NCBI GenBank assembly: GCA_040217755.1
Contig: JBEHWJ010000048.1
Span: 1-15,754 of the forward strand
Reading direction: 5' to 3'
From: PHAA01 sp040217755
GTDB lineage: Bacteria > Bacillota > Syntrophomonadia > Syntrophomonadales > Syntrophomonadaceae
DNA length: 15,754 bases
Numbering within the stretch: the first letter of the stretch is position 1; each line of letters opens with the position of its first letter. This document shows, in pieces, positions 7,335-14,600 of this stretch. A program made the translations under genes and the position numbers. Under the pieces are notes generated by a model. That model saw only the letters and a list, made by a program, of their open reading frames with translations, had not been told where the DNA came from and made no database searches.

Positions 7335-8789
7335 ATGACAGATAGATTCAGCAAAGAGGGTCTCACTTTTGATGACGTTCTTCTTATACCAGGACATTCT
7401 GTGGTGATGCCCCAGGATGTCGATGTTTCAACCCGCCTGACCAGAAACGTACGCCTGGAAACCCCCATAATGAGCGCCGGCATGGACACAGTAACCGAGG
7501 CGCGGATGGCCATCGCCATGGCCCGCGAAGGCGGCATCGGAATTATTCATAAAAACATGACCATCGAGGAACAAGCCCGGATGGTGGACCGGGTAAAACG
7601 CTCCGAACACGGGGTCATATCGGACCCCTTCTTTCTAGCGCCTCATAACAAAGTCCGTGATGCCCTGCGCATCATGGAACACTATCACATTTCCGGTGTC
7701 CCCATCACCGAGGGACGGAAGCTGGTTGGCATCCTCACCAACCGCGACCTGCGTTTCGAAACCGACTTCGAGCAGCCCATCAGCAATATAATGACCAGTG
7801 AGAGATTGGTCACCGCCCCGGTCGGCACGACCATGGAAGAGGCCATGCAGTTGCTGCGCAAGTACAAGATAGAGAAACTCCCCTTGGTCGATGACAACTT
7901 CAACCTGATGGGGCTGATAACCATCAAAGATATAGAAAAGACCCACAAGTATCCCCGGGCTGCCAAGGATGAGCGGGGGAGACTGATAGTGGGGGCAGCG
8001 GTGGGCATTGCCCGGGATACCCTGGAAAGGGTGGAGGCACTCAAGGATGCAGGTGTCGATGTGTTGGTGGTAGATACCGCCCACGGTCATTCCGAGGGCG
8101 TGATCCAGATAGTCGGGCAGATAAAAAGCCGGTTCCCGGCCGTGGAAGTAGTGGGTGGCAACGTCGGCACCGGGGAGGCCGCCGAAGCACTCATCCAGGC
8201 CGGCGCCGACGCCATCAAGGTAGGGATCGGACCGGGTTCCATCTGTACCACCCGGGTCATCGCCGGGATCGGCATCCCCCAGATAACGGCGGTAGTAGAT
8301 TGTGCCAGGGTGGCCAACAAATATGGTGTCCCCATCATTGCCGACGGGGGGATAAAGTATTCCGGAGATATCGTCAAGGCCATCGCGGCCGGGGCCGATG
8401 TAGTAATGATGGGCAATCTGCTGGCCGGTACCGAAGAGAGTCCCGGCGAAGAAGTGGTGCTGCAAGGGCGTCGTTACAAGGTCTACCGGGGAATGGGTTC
8501 CATCGGCGCCATGTCGGATGGCAGCAGCGACCGTTATTTTCAGGAAGGTGCGCAGAAGCTGGTACCGGAGGGCATCGAAGGCCGTATACCCTTCAAAGGT
8601 TCGGTTTCTGAAACCATCTTCCAGCTGGTCGGGGGACTTAGAGCCGGGATGGGTTATTGCGGGGTGGTAAATATAGAGGAATTAAAAACCCAAACGAAAT
8701 TCATCCGCATAACCAACGCCGGTTTGACCGAGAGCCATCCCCATGACGTTACCATAACCAAAGAGGCGCCGAACTACCAGGTCCTGTAG
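7335..8789 (+). CDS. guaB: Inosine-5'-monophosphate dehydrogenase
   Basis: Oxidises IMP to XMP with NAD+, the committed step of guanine nucleotide synthesis. At 484 aa it has standard length. The TIM barrel is interrupted by two CBS domains (about 90-205, including HYHISGVPITEGRKLVGIL and YKIEKLPLVDDNFNLMGLI). Catalytic Cys304 sits in GPGSICTTRVIAG. The mobile flap is near YRGMGSIGAMSDGSSDRYF and the C-terminal segment contains GLTESHPHDV. ATG 7335 is 8 nt after AGGAGG (7321-7326); an upstream in-frame extension to 7308 lacks an SD and overlaps the promoter/leader. The next gene begins 2 nt after the stop. Confidence 0.98.
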   Translation: MTDRFSKEGLTFDDVLLIPGHSVVMPQDVDVSTRLTRNVRLETPIMSAGMDTVTEARMAIAMAREGGIGIIHKNMTIEEQARMVDRVKRSEHGVISDPFFLAPHNKVRDALRIMEHYHISGVPITEGRKLVGILTNRDLRFETDFEQPISNIMTSERLVTAPVGTTMEEAMQLLRKYKIEKLPLVDDNFNLMGLITIKDIEKTHKYPRAAKDERGRLIVGAAVGIARDTLERVEALKDAGVDVLVVDTAHGHSEGVIQIVGQIKSRFPAVEVVGGNVGTGEAAEALIQAGADAIKVGIGPGSICTTRVIAGIGIPQITAVVDCARVANKYGVPIIADGGIKYSGDIVKAIAAGADVVMMGNLLAGTEESPGEEVVLQGRRYKVYRGMGSIGAMSDGSSDRYFQEGAQKLVPEGIEGRIPFKGSVSETIFQLVGGLRAGMGYCGVVNIEELKTQTKFIRITNAGLTESHPHDVTITKEAPNYQVL

Positions 8790-8791
8790 TC

Positions 8792-9235
8792 GTGGAGATT
8801 TATTTGCTGCGGCTGGCGCTGGCCGGGATAGCTGGATTCATATTAGGAATAATAAGCAACGGGAAGGACAAAACCAAATCCAGTCGGGTATTCGCCATAG
8901 TCTCCATAAGTTCCGCCTTACTCTATATCGTGGCCACAGGTATTTACCAGCAGGCTCCCGGCGTGGGAGATCCCACCCGTTTGACCGCCCAGATCCTATC
9001 GGCCTTGGGATTCCTGTTCGCAGGGATAGTATGGGTAAGCAGGGACAAAAGAGTGGAAGGGACCAATACCGCCGCCGCTTTACTGATGGCCGCCTTGATA
9101 GGACTGTTGATCGGTGCCGGCCGGCAGCAGACCACGCTATTGGGTATATTCTTTTTTATGATGATCTATTGGCTGTCGGGTTGGGTCAAGTCGGGCGTAC
9201 GCCGTAAAAGGATGCATAAAGATACCGGGGAGTAA
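8792..9235 (+). CDS. Small MgtC/SapB-like integral membrane protein
   Basis: A 147-aa very hydrophobic protein with about five predicted membrane segments (about 4-21, 33-51, 64-82, 92-109, 115-131) and a basic C-terminus. DPTRLTAQILSALGFLFAGIVW followed by VEGTNTAAALLMAALIGLLIGAG resembles the MgtC/SapB core (family pattern: GIGFLGAG...V.G.TTAA....A..G...G). The acidic GLERE-type element near the N-terminus is missing (GIISNGKDK instead). Function is unclear; MgtC relatives are linked to Mg2+ limitation and ATPase modulation. The start is GTG 8792, 2 nt after the guaB stop and without a clear SD, so translation is probably coupled to guaB. Confidence 0.75.
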   Translation: MEIYLLRLALAGIAGFILGIISNGKDKTKSSRVFAIVSISSALLYIVATGIYQQAPGVGDPTRLTAQILSALGFLFAGIVWVSRDKRVEGTNTAAALLMAALIGLLIGAGRQQTTLLGIFFFMMIYWLSGWVKSGVRRKRMHKDTGE

Positions 9236-9248
9236 AATCCCCCCGGTA
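9223..9248. terminator. Possible bidirectional terminator between mgtC-like gene and SASP gene
   Basis: An 8-bp inverted repeat, taccgggg / ccccggta, with a 10-nt loop overlaps the end of the MgtC-like gene and lies 28 bp beyond the SASP stop. Neither flank has a long T-run (TCTTTA on the minus side). It fits the convergent arrangement but is weak as an intrinsic terminator. Confidence 0.45.
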
Positions 9249-9275
9249 GATGCGGGCTCATCAAATCCATGGCAG

Positions 9276-9449
9276 TTATCGGGAACCGACGCTACGTTCA
9301 GCTATTTCAATGGCTTTGGCAACCATGTTGCCGCAGTCCCTGGAACTGACTTCGCCCCATCCCCTGCTGGCTACAACCTGGTCAACACCTAGTTCACGGG
9401 CAATTTCATATTTGAGTTGCTCAGACATGATTCCCCTTCTTCTAGCCAA
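9276..9449 (-). CDS. Alpha/beta-type small acid-soluble spore protein (SASP)
   Basis: A 57-aa protein beginning (M)ARRRGIMSEQLKYEIAREL and ending AIEIAERSVGSR. It has both SASP signature regions: KYEIARELGV, which contains the GPR spore-protease cleavage-type E-I-A core, and GEVSSRDCGNMVAKAIEIAE, the second DNA-binding motif. SASPs coat spore DNA, hold it in an A-like form and protect it from UV, and are degraded at germination. The start is TTG at 9449-9447, 7 nt after AAGGAGG. A Cys in the second motif (SRDCGN, where SRQNG is usual) is slightly unusual. The gene is monocistronic and divergent from the radical SAM gene. It is the clearest sign of sporulation in the window. Confidence 0.93.
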   Translation of the reverse strand: MARRRGIMSEQLKYEIARELGVDQVVASRGWGEVSSRDCGNMVAKAIEIAERSVGSR

Positions 9450-9484
9450 CTGATACCCTCCTTATTATCATGGCCCGCAATATA

Positions 9485-9514
9485 TAGTCTACCTTGGGGA
9501 TCGGTTTCTGATGC
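9485..9514 (-). promoter_or_regulatory. Candidate sigma-G promoter of the SASP gene
   Basis: On the minus strand GCATC (9514-9510) and TAGACTA (9491-9485) are 18 nt apart, about 36 nt upstream of the TTG start. The sigma-G consensus is roughly GHATR - 17/18 - CATWMTA, so this matches 4/5 and 5/7. Forespore control is expected for SASP genes; this exact placement is an inference. Confidence 0.4.
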
Positions 9515-9544
9515 TATAAAATAATTAAATAAATGTAATGAATT

Positions 9545-9566
9545 GGCTTATTAAAGCCGTTATAAT
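9545..9566 (+). promoter_or_regulatory. Candidate promoter of the radical SAM gene
   Basis: A perfect TATAAT (9561-9566) lies about 65 nt upstream of the radical SAM start. I see no good -35 at 16-18 nt. Instead a short inverted repeat, ggctt-atta-aagcc (9545-9558), abuts the -10, suggesting possible activator or repressor dependence. Confidence 0.35.
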
Positions 9567-9631
9567 AGTATATGACCGCTCGGCAGGGCGATATACTTAT
9601 TTTGTAAATGGATTAACCAGGAGGGACCCAA

Positions 9632-10510
9632 ATGAGGTATGAGGGCAATATTTTTCGGCCGCCCAGTGAGGCCCGGAGTTATATACTACAATGTACGGTG
9701 GGTTGTTCCCATAACCGTTGTACTTTCTGCGGGATGTATAAAGACAAGAAATACCGCGTACGCAGTCAGTCGGAAATCCTGGCGGACATACGTGCGGCCG
9801 GGGCATATTATGGCGATCTGTACAAAGTATTCCTGGCCGATGGTGACGCACTGGCCATGCCTACCGGCGACTTGCTGGAAATCATAGCGGCGCTCTACCA
9901 GACCTTCCCCAGCCTTAAACACGTGGGTATCTATGCCAGTCCGGACAGTATCCTGGGCAAAACCATGGAGGAGCTTAAAAAGCTTAAAGAGGCCGGGCTC
10001 ACCATCGCCTACCTGGGGGTTGAAACCGGCGACCGCAAGCTGCTGGAGGACATCCGTAAAGGCGTCACCTATGAAGAGATGGTGGAAGGCGGCCGGAAGG
10101 TAAGGCAGGCGGGGATACTGCTGTCGGTTACAATTTTATTGGGACTCGCCGGGCGTACTCCGCAGGCGGTCGACCATGCCCGCAATACGGCCCGGATTTT
10201 GAACGAAATCAATCCCGATTATATCGGGGCTCTAACGTTGATGCTGGTGCCCAAAACGGAGATGTATCGGCGAGCCCAGCGGGGCGAATTTGAACTGCCC
10301 AACCCCTTCGAGATCCTTGATGAGTTGCGGATAATTATTCAGGGGCTGGAAGTAGAGGGCACCGAATTCCGCAGCAACCACGCCTCCAATTACCTGGCTA
10401 TTAAAGGAAGGTTACCCGAGGACAAGCAAAAGATACTTGATCTGATCGATAACATTATCGATACCAATGACCGCCGTTACCTGCGTCCCGATTATATGCG
10501 GGGACTCTAG
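9632..10510 (+). CDS. Radical SAM protein of unknown substrate, CX4CX2C cluster motif
   Basis: A 292-aa protein with a radical SAM barrel. The [4Fe-4S] cysteines are Cys25, Cys30 and Cys33 in GCSHNRCTFCGMYKDKKYR, i.e. spacing CX4CX2C rather than the canonical CX3CX2C. The Gly-rich/acid region LADGDALAMPTGDLLEII and YLGVETGDRKLL (GxE-like, AdoMet contact) are typical of the YgiQ/Elp3/oxygen-independent coproporphyrinogen oxidase-like superfamily. There is no B12-binding or TRAM domain, and the protein ends at about residue 292 with RYLRPDYMRGL. I cannot assign a substrate. ATG 9632 has AGGAGGG (9619-9625) at proper spacing. The DUF47 gene follows after 51 nt, so co-transcription is likely. Confidence 0.88.
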   Translation: MRYEGNIFRPPSEARSYILQCTVGCSHNRCTFCGMYKDKKYRVRSQSEILADIRAAGAYYGDLYKVFLADGDALAMPTGDLLEIIAALYQTFPSLKHVGIYASPDSILGKTMEELKKLKEAGLTIAYLGVETGDRKLLEDIRKGVTYEEMVEGGRKVRQAGILLSVTILLGLAGRTPQAVDHARNTARILNEINPDYIGALTLMLVPKTEMYRRAQRGEFELPNPFEILDELRIIIQGLEVEGTEFRSNHASNYLAIKGRLPEDKQKILDLIDNIIDTNDRRYLRPDYMRGL

Positions 10511-10561
10511 AAACCAAAACACAATAGGCATCGGAAGCCTGGAACAATAGGGAGGAAGCAT

Positions 10562-11188
10562 ATGGCTCTGTTTGGCAACAAGGATGAAAACCTGTTCTTT
10601 CTCTTTTCGGAGAGCGCCCGGGTGGTCCTGGATGGAGGCGATATCCTCAACGATGTAGTTGAATACTACGACGGCCTGGATAGCAAAATGGCCTCTATGA
10701 CCGCCTTGGAAAACGAAGGAGACCGTATAATCGAGACCCTGGTGCGCAAACTGCATACCAGTTTTATATTACCGTTTGACCGTGAGGATGCCTTGCAACT
10801 GGTACAGAAATTGGCCAGCACCCTGGACTATATCACCGGCATCATCGACATCCTGTGCCTGATCAAGCAGGGTAAACCCAACGCCTGGATAAAACAGATG
10901 ATAAATGTGTTGTACGAGGCCCTGGTTTTACAGAAGAAAGCCATACAACTGCTGCCCAAGCTGGATCAGAACCGGAAGATGATGCTGGAATATTGTGAAC
11001 AGATCCGGCAATTGGAGCACAAGCAGGATAAATACTACCGCCAGGGTTTGGGAGATTTGTTCGAGAATGAAAAGAACGCGGTCCGGATATTGAAGTGGCG
11101 CGGCGTCTACGAACACATCGAGCAGGCCCAGGACCATATCGAAGATGTCGCTATTTTGCTGCGCAATATTGCCATCAAATATTCGTAA
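10562..11188 (+). CDS. DUF47 family (PhoU-like) protein
   Basis: A 208-aa almost entirely helical protein of the DUF47/YkaA (PhoU-related) type: FLFSESARVVLDGGDILNDV near the N-terminus, LENEGDRIIETLVRKLHTSFILPFDREDALQL (the family's E-x-x-x-D metal-binding-like repeat and FDRED), and a C-terminal HIEQAQDHIEDVAILLRNIAIKYS. Partners are usually PiT-type phosphate permeases encoded next door, and the protein is thought to modulate transport. No permease is in this window; corA lies on the opposite strand downstream. ATG 10562 follows GGGAGG (10550-10555). Confidence 0.9.
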   Translation: MALFGNKDENLFFLFSESARVVLDGGDILNDVVEYYDGLDSKMASMTALENEGDRIIETLVRKLHTSFILPFDREDALQLVQKLASTLDYITGIIDILCLIKQGKPNAWIKQMINVLYEALVLQKKAIQLLPKLDQNRKMMLEYCEQIRQLEHKQDKYYRQGLGDLFENEKNAVRILKWRGVYEHIEQAQDHIEDVAILLRNIAIKYS

Positions 11189-11207
11189 AGCAACCGCCGG
11201 AGCAATA

Positions 11208-11251
11208 AAAGCGTGAGCCCCCGCTCATTGAAGGAACGGGGGCTTTGCTTT
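11208..11251. terminator. Terminator between DUF47 gene and corA (convergent)
   Basis: Strong arms agcccccg (11216-11223) / cgggggct (11237-11244) are extended by outer pairs aaagc (11208-11212) / gcttt (11247-11251). TTTGCTTT follows on the plus side, and the minus-strand transcript reads CACGCTTTTA after the stem. It lies between two convergent stops (11188 and 11255), so it probably serves both genes. Confidence 0.75.
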
Positions 11252-11254
11252 GGC

Positions 11255-12232
11255 CTAAACCCATTTGCGGCTGCGGAAGAAAGTCAACATGCCCATAGCG
11301 AGAGCGATCATGCCCAAGAGGATGAACCACACCGCGTGGGTACTATCACTGCCGGGAAAGTGCACATTCATCCCGAAGAAGCCGGTTATCACTGTGAGCG
11401 GCATCATGATTATACTGATAATGGTAAGGATGGTTATGATTTCGCTGGTCCGGCCGGTCAGAACCGAGTAATAAGTCTCCATGGTACTGTTCAAAAGGTC
11501 GCGGTAGGTGTTGACCGAGTCCAGGATACTATTTAGGTTGTCGGCCAAGTCCAGATAATAGGGTATGTTGTCATCATGTACGAAGAAGGAATAACGACCT
11601 TTGATATTGACGAATATATGTCTCTGGGGGATCAGGACCTTGCGCAGCAATATAATGGTACGGCGCAGGGTGGAGATGTCCTCGGTCACATTTTGGCCTT
11701 TGCTGAGGAAAACGCTGTCCTCCAGGTCGTCGATGCGTTCGCCCAATCTCTCTATGATGGGGAATGAATCGTCGACTATATTATCGACTATTCTATAGAG
11801 CAGGTAGTCCGGTCCACGTTTCATATACTCATTGGTCTTCAGGCTGACCCGGGCCACCTTGCCGACCGCCAGCAAGGCAACCGGATGGATGGTGACGATA
11901 TAATTGGTGCCGATAAAGACATCCAGTTCTATACTTGATATTTCGTCCTCTTCCTCGGCCTCCTCAAAATAGCGCAGGGCGTGGAAGACGAAGAAATAGT
12001 AGTCATCATAATCGTCGACTTTGGCGCGTGGGCTTTCCTGCAGGCAGTCTTCCAGAGCCAGAGGGTGGAAATCGAAGATCTTCCCTATATAGGCCAGTTC
12101 TTGCTCCGAAGTGTCATAGAGGTCTATCCAGAGCAGATTCTCCGGCGAAGATAGTAATTCATCGGTTTTGGTAAGGTCCACGTCGTGGTACATCTTGGCA
12201 TCGACGTGATTGTACCAGTAAGTCTTGATCAA
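11255..12232 (-). CDS. corA: CorA-family divalent metal ion transporter
   Basis: A 325-aa membrane protein of the CorA family, which forms pentamers importing Mg2+ (or Co2+/Ni2+). It has a large acidic N-terminal cytoplasmic domain, a long stalk helix, and two C-terminal membrane helices (about 265-288 and 298-318). The signature FFGMNVHFPG sits in the loop after TM1, and the C-terminus is basic (FFRSRKWV). TTG 12232 is the start, 9 nt after GGAGG within AAAAGGAGGG (12250-12241). An ATG at 12237 lies between the SD and the TTG but is out of frame and stops after two codons (ATG AAT TGA). It has its own sigma-A promoter and a leader of about 200 nt. The substrate cannot be decided from sequence alone. 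Confidence 0.95.
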   Translation of the reverse strand: MIKTYWYNHVDAKMYHDVDLTKTDELLSSPENLLWIDLYDTSEQELAYIGKIFDFHPLALEDCLQESPRAKVDDYDDYYFFVFHALRYFEEAEEEDEISSIELDVFIGTNYIVTIHPVALLAVGKVARVSLKTNEYMKRGPDYLLYRIVDNIVDDSFPIIERLGERIDDLEDSVFLSKGQNVTEDISTLRRTIILLRKVLIPQRHIFVNIKGRYSFFVHDDNIPYYLDLADNLNSILDSVNTYRDLLNSTMETYYSVLTGRTSEIITILTIISIIMMPLTVITGFFGMNVHFPGSDSTHAVWFILLGMIALAMGMLTFFRSRKWV

Positions 12233-12435
12233 TTCATGATCCCTCCTTTTGCACAGAAGGGTTACCAGAACGCTCGGTGCTGAAATAAGTCCCTTCTATT
12301 TAATAGGTAGCGGTTCTCAGTCTGTTGGCCTGACGATCGATCCGCGGGTATAGGTTCCATTTCACCACCGCCTTTCTGATTAGAATCTGACCCGTAATAC
12401 TGCTACAATTGAGTTGCCCGCTTGGGCCCCTAGGT
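12233..12435 (-). promoter_or_regulatory. corA 5' leader with candidate SD-sequestering switch
   Basis: From the predicted start site near 12435-12433 to the TTG there are about 200 nt with no protein-coding content that I can see. Near its 3' end, on the minus strand, agaaggg (12297-12291) pairs perfectly with cccttct (12261-12255). That same cccttct can instead pair with the SD aggaggg (12247-12241; one G-U) across a 7-nt loop. Further stems include gccc-aagc-gggc near the 5' end and cgggu (12394-12390) / acccg (12349-12345). This is the layout of a translational riboswitch or other cis-acting RNA. I do not recognise the M-box or another known class. Confidence 0.45.
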
Positions 12436-12459
12436 TAATAATATACCTGTACAAGCGGG
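12418..12459. repeat. Inverted repeat over the corA promoter, between divergent genes
   Basis: The arms cccgcttg (12418-12425) and caagcggg (12452-12459) are perfect 8-bp complements 26 bp apart, with shorter inner arms aggt / acct. The repeat covers the corA -10 and spacer and lies between divergent corA and the penicillin-binding protein gene. It could be a protein-binding site controlling one or both genes. I see no convincing sigma-A promoter for the PBP gene: weak TTGAGT (12409-12414) and TTGTCA (12463-12468) -35-like boxes lack good -10 partners. The rest of 12470-12539 holds nothing I can name apart from the PBP SD. Confidence 0.45.
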
Positions 12460-12469
12460 ACATTGTCAA
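12440..12469 (-). promoter_or_regulatory. Sigma-A promoter of corA
   Basis: On the minus strand TTGACA (12469-12464) and TATATT (12445-12440) are separated by 18 bp. The perfect -35 and good -10 make this one of the two best vegetative promoters in the window. The start would be near 12433, about 200 nt before the corA start codon. Confidence 0.7.
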
Positions 12470-12539
12470 TCCAAGTCGGCTAGGGAGGGATAGTCTGACT
12501 AATAAATGGAAAAAATACTCTCAGATGGGAGGAAGATAA

Positions 12540-14513
12540 ATGTTGCGCAAGATCACACTTTCGGTTCTGATCATAATCTCCATATTGTTCGGAGCAGCCT
12601 TTGGCATAGGTCTTCCCTATGCTATAGTTCCCAAGTCGTCAACAGTTTATGATATAAACGGCCAGGTGGTGCAGGGACTATCCGAACAGAATCAGGTCCA
12701 GGTCGAGATTGACCAAATATCGCCCCACTTCGTGAATGGGATAATCGCCATAGAAGACAAGAACTTCTACCACCACCACGGGGTCGACCTCAGCGGTATG
12801 CTGCGGGCCATGTTGACCAACATCAAATCCGGCCGGATAGTGGCGGGGGGCAGCACCATAACCCAGCAAACCGCCAAAACCCTGTTTCTGAGCAACGAAA
12901 GGACCTGGAGCCGGAAGATCAAGGAACTGTATTATTCCATCTTGATGGAGAACCGCTACAGTAAAGAGGAAATCCTGACCATGTATTGCAACAGCATATA
13001 TTTCGGCGAGGGCGCCTATGGCGTGGAACTGGCTTCCCGCACCTATTTTGCCAAACCCGCCAAGGACCTTACCCTGGCGGAGGCTTCGCTCTTGGCGGGA
13101 TTACCCCAGAGCCCCAGTTACTACGACCCCTATCTGCGTCCTGAAGAGGCCAAGACCCGGCAGGGACAGGTGCTGCAGCGGATGCTGGAAGAGGGAAAGA
13201 TCACCGCGGAGGAAAAAGAGGCCGCCTCCAAAGAAAAACTGGTTTACAAGCGGGCCCAGTTCGCCGCCAGTGACGCGCCCTATTTTGTATCCCTGGTGCG
13301 CGATTACCTGCGCGAAAAATACGGTGATGCCATGGTTTACCGGGGCGGTCTGCGGGTCTATACGACCCTCGACCTCAATATGCAAAAGGCGGCCAATGAG
13401 GCCTACCTGGCGGGGCTCAAAAATCAGAATGCCAATCTGCAGGTGGCACTGGTGGCCCTGGACGTAAAGAGCGGGCAGATCAGGGCCTTAGTAGGGGGAC
13501 GGGACTTTACCGGATCCAGTTACAACCGGGCCTTTGCCCAAAGACAGCCGGGTTCCACTTTTAAGCCATTTGTCTATTCTCTGGCTATGGAGCGGGGATT
13601 CAATCCGGCCAGCATGATAATGTGCGAGGAGAAGGTGTACAAACTGCCCAACGGCGACACCTATAAACCCCAGGACTATGGGACCGAACCGTATCACTGG
13701 CGGCCATTCACGCTGAAGGAAGCTATCATGGTATCCGACAACACTGTTTCGGTGGCGTTGACCGATCAATTGGGAGTCGACGAAGCGGCCGCCTATGCGC
13801 AGCAATTCGGGTTTCAGAATATCCAGCCCATCCTATCGCTCCCCCTCGGTTCCAATGAAGTGAGCCCGGTAGATATGGCCGCCGGCTATGCGGTTTTTGC
13901 CAACCAAGGGGTATATAATCCGCCATCCTACCTGCTCAAGGTCGTTAATGATGACGGGGTGGTCCTGGAAAACAGTGTAACCAAGTCAAATCAGATAATC
14001 AGCCCTGAAAATGCTTATCTGATCACCAATATGCTTATAGGGGTGTTGGAGCCGGGCGGTACCGGTTCCGCCCTAAAAGAGCAGGTGGGCCGGATCGCGG
14101 CCGGGAAAACGGGCACTACCGAACAGAAAAATGACGCCTGGTTTGTCGGTTATACCCCGCAATTATGCTGTGCAGTATGGGTGGGATATGATCAGGGCAA
14201 GGCCGCCAATCTTTTCGGGGGCTCGGCGGCTGGTCCAATCTGGGCGTCATTCATACGAAATGCCTCGGTAAATCTGCCCCCCAACGATTTCGTCCGACCC
14301 AATGGGATCGATTTGATCAATATATGCCTGGATACCGGGCTGGTGGCGGCGGAGTCCTGTCCGCGCAAGAGTACCATGGCATTCACCAAGACCAACGAGC
14401 CCAATGAAGTATGTTACCTGCACCAACCCGTTTCCAACTGGCTCAATGACATGTTTCCGCATCTGGGAGATGAAAAGGAGCCGGGCCGTCCCTGGTGGAA
14501 GATATGGGATTAG
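12540..14513 (+). CDS. Class A penicillin-binding protein (transglycosylase/transpeptidase)
   Basis: A bifunctional peptidoglycan synthase of 657 aa that polymerises lipid II and cross-links stem peptides outside the membrane. An N-terminal membrane anchor (about 5-28) precedes a GT51 domain with catalytic Glu72 in IEDKNFYHHHGVD, GGSTITQQTAKTLFL, and IYFGEGAYGVE. The penicillin-binding domain has STFK (Ser339-Lys342), SDN (399-401) and KTGTT (523-527). After it comes a short tail with three Cys residues (ICLDTGLVAAESC, VCYLH) and a charged end (GRPWWKIWD). It resembles PBP1a/PbpF/PbpG-type enzymes; I do not assign a specific symbol. ATG 12540 is 7 nt after GGGAGG (12527-12532). It is intact with no missing catalytic residue. 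Confidence 0.96.
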   Translation: MLRKITLSVLIIISILFGAAFGIGLPYAIVPKSSTVYDINGQVVQGLSEQNQVQVEIDQISPHFVNGIIAIEDKNFYHHHGVDLSGMLRAMLTNIKSGRIVAGGSTITQQTAKTLFLSNERTWSRKIKELYYSILMENRYSKEEILTMYCNSIYFGEGAYGVELASRTYFAKPAKDLTLAEASLLAGLPQSPSYYDPYLRPEEAKTRQGQVLQRMLEEGKITAEEKEAASKEKLVYKRAQFAASDAPYFVSLVRDYLREKYGDAMVYRGGLRVYTTLDLNMQKAANEAYLAGLKNQNANLQVALVALDVKSGQIRALVGGRDFTGSSYNRAFAQRQPGSTFKPFVYSLAMERGFNPASMIMCEEKVYKLPNGDTYKPQDYGTEPYHWRPFTLKEAIMVSDNTVSVALTDQLGVDEAAAYAQQFGFQNIQPILSLPLGSNEVSPVDMAAGYAVFANQGVYNPPSYLLKVVNDDGVVLENSVTKSNQIISPENAYLITNMLIGVLEPGGTGSALKEQVGRIAAGKTGTTEQKNDAWFVGYTPQLCCAVWVGYDQGKAANLFGGSAAGPIWASFIRNASVNLPPNDFVRPNGIDLINICLDTGLVAAESCPRKSTMAFTKTNEPNEVCYLHQPVSNWLNDMFPHLGDEKEPGRPWWKIWD

Positions 14514-14567
14514 AGGTTTTAATAAGTTAAGGACCCAACCTGAACTGAACATGGAATTGAACTCAAT

Positions 14568-14591
14568 CCCTGGCAATGCTGCAAGCCGGGG
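14568..14591 (+). terminator. Weak hairpin after the penicillin-binding protein gene
   Basis: cccuggc (14568-14574) pairs with gccgggg (14585-14591) with one G-U pair and a 10-nt loop, followed by atttatact. The T content downstream is poor, so termination would be inefficient. It is the only terminator-like element in the 147-nt gap. Confidence 0.35.
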
Positions 14592-14600
14592 ATTTATACT

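Noticed and set aside
7635..8465. Minus-strand open frame (276 codons) opposite guaB
   Set aside because: Composition is rich in His, Gly and Tyr, as expected for an antisense shadow; guaB on the plus strand is certain.
9250..9453. Plus-strand 67-codon open frame
   Set aside because: It is the antisense of the clearly recognised SASP gene.
12233..12435. Known riboswitch (M-box, TPP, T-box) in the corA leader
   Set aside because: A CTGAGA and a TGGAACC...CGCGG stretch hint at TPP or T-box elements, but the companion conserved blocks are missing, and no M-box core sequence is visible.
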